From assembly GCF_001922585.1 (NCBI RefSeq), contig NZ_MRBS01000001.1, forward strand, positions 496,001 through 560,000: DNA of 64,000 bases, given 5' to 3'. Shown here in pieces: positions 58,104 to 64,000 of this stretch; the stretch's first letter is position 1, and every line of letters starts with the position of its first letter. Made by a program: the position numbers and the translations under genes. The notes beneath the pieces are model-generated. The model had not been told where the DNA came from and made no database searches. It was given only the letters and a program-made list of their open reading frames with translations. Source of the DNA: Pantoea sp. 1.19. GTDB lineage: Bacteria; Pseudomonadota; Gammaproteobacteria; Enterobacterales; Enterobacteriaceae.

Positions 58104-58685
58104 ATGAGATTATGCGACCGCGACATCGAGGCCTGGCTGGACAGCGGTAAGCTGGCCATTGACCCGCGCCCGCCGGTAGAGCGCATCAACGGCGCGACGG
58201 TAGATGTGCGTCTCGGTAACCAGTTCCGCACCTTTCGCGGCCATACCGCCGCCTTTATCGACCTGAGCGGGCCAAAGCAGGAGGTCAGCGCGGCGCTGGA
58301 TCGCGTGATGAGCGACGAGATCGTGCTGCCGGAAGGAGAGGCGTTTTTCCTCCATCCGGGCGAGCTGGCGCTGGCGGTGACGCTGGAATCCGTCACCCTG
58401 CCGGACGATTTGGTCGGCTGGCTGGATGGCCGCTCATCGCTGGCGCGGCTCGGGCTGATGGTTCACGTCACCGCTCACCGCATCGATCCGGGCTGGCAGG
58501 GGCGCATCGTGCTGGAGTTTTACAATTCCGGCAAGCTACCGCTGGCGCTGCGCCCGGGCATGCTGATTGGCGCGCTGAGCTTTGAGCCGCTGTCAGGACC
58601 GGCCGCGCGTCCTTACAACCGTCGGGAAGATGCCAAATACCGCGACCAACAGGGTGCCGTCGCCAGCCGGATTGACAAAGATTAA
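58104..58685 (+). CDS. dcd: dCTP deaminase Dcd
   Basis: 193 residues, the standard length. It converts dCTP to dUTP for thymidylate synthesis. Motifs: [15 protein letters not shown] at the start, the catalytic segment [24 protein letters not shown] (split: Arg-Ser-Ser and Glu in [10 protein letters not shown]). In a conserved udk-dcd-asmA order; GGGAG before the ATG. Confidence 0.96.
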   Translation: MRLCDRDIEAWLDSGKLAIDPRPPVERINGATVDVRLGNQFRTFRGHTAAFIDLSGPKQEVSAALDRVMSDEIVLPEGEAFFLHPGELALAVTLESVTLPDDLVGWLDGRSSLARLGLMVHVTAHRIDPGWQGRIVLEFYNSGKLPLALRPGMLIGALSFEPLSGPAARPYNRREDAKYRDQQGAVASRIDKD

Positions 58686-58715
58686 CGGCGGGTGCGGTCA
58701 GACTGAGAGGGTGTG

Positions 58716-60563
58716 ATGAGAAGAGTGATTACCACGCTGGCGATCCTGCTGGTGGTTATTGTCGCCGGGATGACGGCGTTAGTGTTATTGGTAAACCCGA
58801 ACGATTTTCGCTCTTACATGGTCAGGCAGGTCGAACAGCGCAGCGGCTATCAGCTGAAGCTGGAGGGGGACCTGCGCTGGCACGTCTGGCCGCAGCTGAG
58901 TATCCTCGCCGGGCGGATGAGCCTGACCGCCCCGGGCGCGACGCAGCCGCTGGTGAGCGCGGAAAATATGCGGCTCGATGTGCACCTGCTGCCGCTGCTG
59001 TCGCATCAGCTGGCCGTGCGGCAGGTGATGCTGAAAGGGGCGGTGATCCGCGTCACGCCGGAGAGCGCCGCCCGTCGTCCGGACAGCGCACCGCACGCGC
59101 CGGATAATGACCGCGACGCGCTCCCGATCGATCGCGGCTGGAGCTTTGATATTGGCCGGCTGGAGGTGGCGGACAGCCTGCTGGTGTGGCAGCCGTCCGG
59201 CGGTGAAGCCATTACCTTCCGCGATATTGATCTGCTGATGAAGCAGGACAACCGCCAGCAGGCGCAGATCGCCCTCTCCAGCCGGGTCAGCCGCGATCAG
59301 CGCACGCTGCAGTTCTCGCTGGCGGCGGAGATGAACGTGTCCGGCTGGCCGCGCCAAATCGACGGCACCCTCCACCAGTTTGATTACCGCCTCAGCGGCG
59401 CCGATTTGCCGAAGCAGGGGATCGCGGGTCAGGCGAGCCTGCAGGCGCGCTGGCGTGACGATCAACACTTTGCGCTGGATAAGCTGGCGTTCAGCGCGAA
59501 CGACTCGGCGTTTACCGGCCGCCTGAGCGGCTCGCTGGCCAGCGCCAGTACCCTGCAAATGGATCTGCATGCCAGCAACCTGAATCTCGATTCGCTGCTC
59601 GGCATCAGCGAGGCCGCGGGCAGCGGCAGCGCCGGTGCCGCCAGCGGTAACGGGGTGAGCGGGGCGCGGCCGGTGATTGCCACGGCGGCCGACTCATCGT
59701 CGCCGCCGACGCTGATTCGCGATTTTACCAGCCGCCTGAAGCTCAGTGCCGACGCGCTGCACTGGCGCGGCCTCAATCTGCAGCAGGTGGTGCTGGACGC
59801 GGAGAATCAGCGCGGCATCATTACCCTGAATACCTTTCGCGGCCGCAGCGGCGCGGGGCACTTCTCGCTGCCCGGCACGCTGGATTTGCGCAGCGCACCA
59901 AGCCAGGTGGCGCTGGCGCCGGACGTGACGGATCTGGCGCTGACGCCGCTGCTCACCGCGTTCAATCTGCCCACCTCGGTCAGCGGCAATCTGACCCTTA
60001 ACGGGCAGTTCAGCGGCCGCGGCATGAGCGTGGAGGACGTCAAACGGCACTGGACAGGGCGGGCAGACGTCCGCCTCAACGCGGCGCGACTGCACGGCCT
60101 CAACTTCCAGCAGATGATTCAGCGCGCGGTGGCCAGCAGCAGCGATAAGGTGCAGGGCGAACAGAGCGACGTGGACTACACCGAGCTTAAGCAGCTGCAG
60201 GCCAATGCCGTGCTGGACAGCGGATCGCTGGCGCTGGATCAGCTGCGCGGCGACGCGGCGCTGCTCACGCTAACCGGCGAGGGCAGCGTCAGTCTGGCGC
60301 GCCGCCAGTGTGACATTCAGTTTGCCATCACCGTCACCGGCGGCTGGCGCGGTGAAAGCCAGCTTACCCAGCTGCTGAGCACCACGCCGATCCCGCTGCG
60401 CCTGTATGGCAACTGGGATGCGCTTAACTACAGCCTGAAGGTGGATGACGTCCTGCGCGGTCAGCTGGAGTCCGAAGCGAAAAAGCGCCTCAATCAGTGG
60501 GCGGATAAAAATCAGCACAAGCAAAGCGGTAAAGACCTGAAGCAGTTCCTCGATCATCTGTGA
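58716..60563 (+). CDS. asmA: AsmA outer-membrane assembly protein
   Basis: 615 residues (E. coli 617). N-terminal anchor VITTLAILLVVIVAGMTALV; the AsmA domain starts FRSYMVRQVEQRSGYQLKLEG. The C-terminal part has FNLPTSVSGNLTLNGQFSGRGMS typical of AsmA/VPS13-like bridge proteins involved in lipid transport to the outer membrane. GTG 58713 lies one codon upstream; ATG 58716 is used. The segment around 630-660 of the coding path (residues about 290-330) is Ser/Gly/Ala-rich and probably a variable linker. Confidence 0.94.
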   Translation: MRRVITTLAILLVVIVAGMTALVLLVNPNDFRSYMVRQVEQRSGYQLKLEGDLRWHVWPQLSILAGRMSLTAPGATQPLVSAENMRLDVHLLPLLSHQLAVRQVMLKGAVIRVTPESAARRPDSAPHAPDNDRDALPIDRGWSFDIGRLEVADSLLVWQPSGGEAITFRDIDLLMKQDNRQQAQIALSSRVSRDQRTLQFSLAAEMNVSGWPRQIDGTLHQFDYRLSGADLPKQGIAGQASLQARWRDDQHFALDKLAFSANDSAFTGRLSGSLASASTLQMDLHASNLNLDSLLGISEAAGSGSAGAASGNGVSGARPVIATAADSSSPPTLIRDFTSRLKLSADALHWRGLNLQQVVLDAENQRGIITLNTFRGRSGAGHFSLPGTLDLRSAPSQVALAPDVTDLALTPLLTAFNLPTSVSGNLTLNGQFSGRGMSVEDVKRHWTGRADVRLNAARLHGLNFQQMIQRAVASSSDKVQGEQSDVDYTELKQLQANAVLDSGSLALDQLRGDAALLTLTGEGSVSLARRQCDIQFAITVTGGWRGESQLTQLLSTTPIPLRLYGNWDALNYSLKVDDVLRGQLESEAKKRLNQWADKNQHKQSGKDLKQFLDHL

Positions 60564-60740
60564 GTCAGCGCGGGCGGATCGGCGCCCCGCGCACGCCATC
60601 CCCGCATCGCGGCCGTCGCCGCGTGCCGCCCCTTCTCTGCGCCGGGGCACGCGCCGCACCCAGCTTAGCGGCGGCCCGGCCTGCCGTCCGGCAGGCGGAT
60701 GGCGCGGCAGGCCGTCCAGCGGCCACCCGCCGCCGACCCG

Positions 60741-61104
60741 CTGCGGCCATCCTCCCGCCGCTCACCCTCGCGGCAGCGCCCCGCACCGGGCGCCTCAATC
60801 TCACCCGGCAGTGCGCCGGCGCGGGGGCAGCACGTCAGCCAGCGTCACCCTCTCGACGCCGTCAGGATCACCCACCACCGCGGCGACGCGCGGGGCGAAA
60901 CGGGGCGGCCGCCGGCCGCCTACCCGCCTGCGGCCATCCTCCCGCCGCTCACCCTCGCGGCAGCGCCCCGCACCGGGCGCCTCAATCTCACCCGGCAGTG
61001 CGCCGGCGCGGGGTCAGCACGTCACTCAGCGTCACCCTCTCGACGCCGTCAGGATCACCCACCACCGCGGCGACGCGCGGGGCGAAACGGGGCGGCCGCC
61101 CTCC
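60741..61104. repeat. 187-bp tandem duplication in the yegH relic
   Basis: CTGCGGCCATCC starts at 60741 and again at 60928. The following about 170 bp are nearly identical in both copies, ending GGCGAAACGGGGCGGCCGCC. Each copy holds the CorC/CBS relic on the minus strand. The near-identity shows that the duplication is more recent than the decay. Confidence 0.9.
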
Positions 61105-61408
61105 GCGGCAAACGCCGGCAGAAGGGCGCCTCGCGCCGTTGCAGATGCCGCCAATCCCGTCCGGGCACCACGCGTCACCGCGGCGCGCCGCCTGACGGGG
61201 AGGCGGGCTGGCAGCCGCACGGCGCGTCGGGAGCGAGCGGCAGCAGGTCATGGCGCGGGGCATGAGCGGACTGACGGTGCGGTTATTCAGGCCCGTACCC
61301 GGCCAGCATTCGACGCTTCAGGCAGTGAAACCGCGCCGGATCCTGCGGCGCGCCGGTGCCCGTTCCCCGGGCTGCCGCGCCGACAGAAAGCGGCGGCGGG
61401 TCAAGAAA

Positions 61409-61454
61409 GGCAGCTGACGGCCTCCCTGTCGGCTCCGGTAAGCCGTCAGCTGCC
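61409..61454. repeat. 13-bp perfect inverted repeat (REP-like hairpin)
   Basis: GGCAGCTGACGGC (61409-61421) and GCCGTCAGCTGCC (61442-61454) flank a 20-nt loop. It separates the two halves of the TerC relic, so it appears to have been inserted into or grown within the dead gene. It could be a REP/MITE-like element. Confidence 0.6.
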
Positions 61455-62053
61455 CTGAGCTGGCCTGGCGGGTTAGCGCAGGCTCTCCGCCACCCGGCTA
61501 ACGCCGAAAATCAGCCACACGCTCAGGCCAAAAATGATGCGCCCGGGAGGGCGGTGGCTAAAGGGCGTCCGTGGCCTGCGGGCAAAGATAGTCAGGCAAT
61601 GGCACCGGCACCGCGGCAATCATTACCGGCAGGGTCTCCACCCTGCCCACGGCGGCGCCCGCCGCGGCGGGTGAAAACAGCGCGCCGACACCTCGATCTG
61701 CCCCACCGCCGGCCGCGCGCCCGGTGACCGTCTGGCCCGCGGCCCGGGCTCGCCGGGCGTGCGTTCAGCCGCGGGGCGTTAATCAGCATAACCAGCCCGG
61801 CATCCCGATTGGATGCGGGCGCTGAGCGGATGAGGAGCCCGCGTGAACCGCGGCCGGGTCAGGGTTACCGGGCGATCGGCGCCAGCCGCACTCCCCGCGC
61901 CAGCGTCAGTCGGGTCAGCCGGGCGCAAGCGCGCAGTGTCGGCGGCAGCGTCCCTGCCGGAGTGATGCTAAACAGCGGCTTATCGCTACCCCATACCGGA
62001 GCCCCCGCGTCAGCCAACCGGCCCGGATGGTCAGATCGGCGATCCACGCCAGG

Positions 62054-62559
62054 GCGGTATGGTCCGGGCAGTCAGAAAAGTTGTGAAGACGCTGTTGGCG
62101 AGAATGCCGGGCTTGACCACAACAGATAAACGGCGAGCGGCCCCGAACCTCAGCGGCGGTACGCCGCGTTTCCTTCTTTCCTCACGCGAGAGAGGCCGGT
62201 AACCGGCACGATTATGTTGCCGTTTGCCCCGACGATATTTCCTGGCAGCGGATGACTTACTATTAGCAACAGGGATTAATCTGGAAATAACGTTGTCACA
62301 TCCTTTTTGTAACTCACTGAAAATAATCAGCTAAATTTAAAAATTCTTAGTCTTATTCCGAAAGTGACACCGGAAGCCTGTCCCGCACTTGTCACAAACA
62401 TGCATTAGTATAAAAATCTAGCCAACAACTTTGCAGATCGTGACAAATCTTTATCATTACGTCCTGCTACTGAATGAGACGTTAATGAGAGTATTTACCT
62501 CTGTAATGCCCTGAGTTGGCGAATCATTAATTTATTAATATAAGAACTATCTTATAAAA
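62054..62559 (+). promoter_or_regulatory. promoter region of the exopolysaccharide operon, with RcsAB-box-like site
   Basis: No gene. From about 62260 the DNA turns AT-rich. TAGTCTTATTCCG (62348-62360) matches 10 of 13 positions of the RcsAB consensus TRVGAAWAWTSYG. RcsAB boxes drive colanic acid, amylovoran and stewartan operons. The match is by eye and moderate. No -35/-10 pair stood out. Confidence 0.35.
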
Positions 62560-62595
62560 CAGCATTGGTAGCTGTAAGCCAGGGGCGGTAGCGTG
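62560..62595 (+). promoter_or_regulatory. JUMPstart element with ops site (RfaH recruitment)
   Basis: The JUMPstart pattern is nearly complete: CAGCATTGGTAGCTG, TAAGCCAGG, then the ops sequence GGCGGTAGCGTG (62584-62595). Ops pauses RNA polymerase and recruits RfaH, which suppresses Rho and allows long surface-polysaccharide operons to be read through. Confidence 0.93.
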
Positions 62596-63024
62596 TCTGA
62601 ATAATCGTGTTCAGACGATATTTAAATCAGGTCAATAAAAATTATCCTAATTCCGTTCTTTGATTTCATTTTTAGGAAATTACGGAATAAACATTATCAG
62701 GCTATTCCGAAGCGTCATTCCCGGCGGTGAGTCCGGCAGTGCCGTTCGGAATATTGTTGATAAGCCACGGTCCGGCTTTTCCGTTGACGCTGAGTGCGGG
62801 GCGCGTCGGGGGTTGGACGACAATACACCCCTGCCGAAGAGGGCCCTATGACAGATGACGGAACAGTCTCCCCCTCCGGGTGAGCAGGCGCGGCCGGGCA
62901 ACACGCCAGATGGCTTATTCCTCGCGCTGCCGCACCAGCCGGGTGGCCGGCTTGATACGCGATATAACACTTTTACGGTTAACACCGTACAAGATCATAA
63001 ATCAGCAATAGCGATGATACATCA
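62596..63024 (+). other. 429-nt untranslated leader of wza
   Basis: Leader between ops and wza. A 63-codon frame (62660-62851) has no ribosome-binding site and no recognisable product. Several imperfect hairpins could form but no convincing terminator was found. Long leaders downstream of JUMPstart are usual. Confidence 0.55.
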
Positions 63025-64000
63025 ATGACGACATTAAACTTTAAGCTGGCACCGTTGCTGGTGGCTATCTCTCTGATTAGCGGCTGTACCGTTATTCCGG
63101 GGCAGAATCTTTCAACCAGTGGAAAAAATGTCATTAAACAGCAGGACGCTGATTATGACATTAATAAAATGGTCAATGTTTATCCGTTGACGCCTTCGCT
63201 GATCGAACGCCTGCGCACTAAGCCGGTGGTGGCTCAGCCCAATCCGGCGCTCGACAGCGAGCTGGCGAACTATGAATACCGCGTCGGTCCCGGCGATGTG
63301 CTCAACGTCACCGTCTGGGATCATCCGGAACTGACCACCCCGGCCGGCCAGTACCGCAGCGCCAGCGACACCGGTAACTGGGTGCACGCCGATGGCACCA
63401 TCTTTTATCCCTACATCGGTAAAGTGAAAGTGGCCGGCCGTACGCTGAGCCAGATTCGCGGCGAGATCCAGCGCCGCCTGGCGGAATTTATCGAGAGCCC
63501 GCAGGTCGACGTTAATGTGGCGGCGTTCCGTTCGCAGAAAGTGTACGTCACCGGTGAAGTGGGCACCTCCGGCAAGCAGGAGATAACTAACGTCCCGCTG
63601 ACGATCCTCGACGCCATCAACAACGCCGGCGGCCTCGCCGCCGCCGCCGACTGGCGTAACGTCATTCTGACCCATAACGGCCGCGAAGAGCGTATTTCGC
63701 TGCAGTCGCTGATGCAAAACGGCGATCTGATGCAAAACCGCCTGCTTTATCCGGGTGACATCCTCTACGTGCCGCGCAACGACGATTTGAAAGTGTTTGT
63801 GATGGGGGAAGTGACCAAACAGCAGACGCTGAAGATGGACCGCAGCGGCATGACCCTGACCGAAGCGCTGGGTAACGCCGAGGGCCTGAATCAGGAAGTC
63901 TCCGACGCCACCGGCGTGTTCGTGATCCGGCCGAGCCGGACGCCGGGCGGTAAAATCGCCAATATCTATCAGCTGAATACGGCCGATGCCACGGCGATGG
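63025..64000 (+). CDS. wza: polysaccharide export lipoprotein Wza (truncated by window end)
   Basis: The first about 325 residues of the outer-membrane octameric export protein (Wza/AmsH). Lipoprotein signal peptide [20 protein letters not shown] with the acylated Cys at residue 21 (LISGC). The first domain starts [32 protein letters not shown] opens the Poly_export domain; [15 protein letters not shown] and [15 protein letters not shown] are SLBB repeats. The ribosome-binding site is weak (GCGATGATACATCA). It is the first gene of an operon that should continue with wzb and wzc. In Erwinia and Pantoea the homologue belongs to amylovoran or stewartan synthesis. Confidence 0.93.
   Translation, partial: MTTLNFKLAPLLVAISLISGCTVIPGQNLSTSGKNVIKQQDADYDINKMVNVYPLTPSLIERLRTKPVVAQPNPALDSELANYEYRVGPGDVLNVTVWDHPELTTPAGQYRSASDTGNWVHADGTIFYPYIGKVKVAGRTLSQIRGEIQRRLAEFIESPQVDVNVAAFRSQKVYVTGEVGTSGKQEITNVPLTILDAINNAGGLAAAADWRNVILTHNGREERISLQSLMQNGDLMQNRLLYPGDILYVPRNDDLKVFVMGEVTKQQTLKMDRSGMTLTEALGNAEGLNQEVSDATGVFVIRPSRTPGGKIANIYQLNTADATAM

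Larger units (their letters stand above)
60741..62053 (-). pseudogene. yegH: decayed yegH-like gene (TerC-CBS-CorC protein)
   Basis: Scattered colinear relics in different frames on the minus strand, in the position and orientation yegH has in E. coli (between asmA and wza). N-terminal: WIADLTIRAGW (about 62047-62012, compare the family start WIADPSIWAG), then LPPTLRACARLTRLTLARG (about 61953-61895, compare KLPP..RARVTGLLLA). TerC end: FGLSVWLIFGVSRVAESLR (about 61540-61475) and RRRFLSARQPGER (about 61400-61365). CBS/CorC: FAPRVAAVVGDPDGVERVT (about 60893-60838 and again one repeat away) followed by GEIE. Stops, frameshifts, a hairpin insertion and a tandem duplication interrupt it. No product is possible. 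Confidence 0.75.

Noticed and set aside
60560-61458. Three long plus frames after asmA
   Set aside because: They are open only because of GC bias and the tandem repeat; minus-strand yegH relics explain the sequence better.
1-64000. tRNA, rRNA, insertion sequences, phage or integrase genes
   Set aside because: None was recognised on either strand by eye.

Overview
The window looks like chromosomal DNA of a GC-rich enterobacterium, most likely Erwiniaceae (Pantoea, Erwinia or a close relative). The backbone order thiM-thiD, yegS, trhP(yegQ), baeR-baeS, mdtC-mdtB-mdtA, yegD, dgcE(yegE), a PAP2 phosphatase, udk, dcd, asmA, then wza behind a JUMPstart/ops element, follows the Escherichia coli 46-min region, with mdtD and alkA missing and yegH reduced to a relic. 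The genus is inferred from gene order only.

Layout. 0.3-5.9 kb: pentose/polyol uptake operon (periplasmic binding protein, ATPase, permease broken by a heptamer slippage, short-chain dehydrogenase, FGGY kinase). 5.9-7.5 kb: Zur-type zinc-starvation pair, folE2 and a gamma-carbonic-anhydrase-like gene, behind a Zur-like palindrome. 7.7-9.0 kb: DUF2938-like membrane protein divergent from an ArsR-rhodanese fusion regulator. 9.1-19.8 kb: natural-product locus with an MFS exporter divergent from a tightly coupled operon: single-module NRPS (cyclization-adenylation-carrier, adenylation code reading as cysteine), GMC oxidoreductase, type II thioesterase, acyl-CoA dehydrogenase, tandem GNAT, truncated hemoglobin and an HFCD-like flavoprotein. 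The NRPS carries a frameshift at a C6 tract. 20.1-21.2 kb: exported aspartoacylase-like protein. 21.3-21.4 kb: 9-bp minisatellite.

21.8-28.1 kb: complete common-pilus (ECP) operon ecpABCDE. It is followed after only 42 nt by two small glycine-zipper peptides with matching 15-residue double-glycine leaders, then a C39-peptidase ABC exporter, an unknown protein and an HlyD-type fusion protein (28.1-32.9 kb). This is a two-peptide bacteriocin-like system with its own type I secretion machinery and no recognisable immunity gene, and it is the best candidate here for an undescribed system. A FidL-like protein and a membrane-anchored winged-helix regulator lie convergent to it (33.0-34.3 kb).

35.2-64 kb: TPP riboswitch with thiMD, then the backbone genes. 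Three convergent gene junctions (19.8-20.1, 50.4-51.0 and 60.7-61.1 kb) each carry 160-190 bp tandem duplications that include gene 3' ends or relic sequence. The last lies in a decayed yegH between asmA and wza. The right edge is a truncated wza, first gene of an RfaH-type exopolysaccharide operon.
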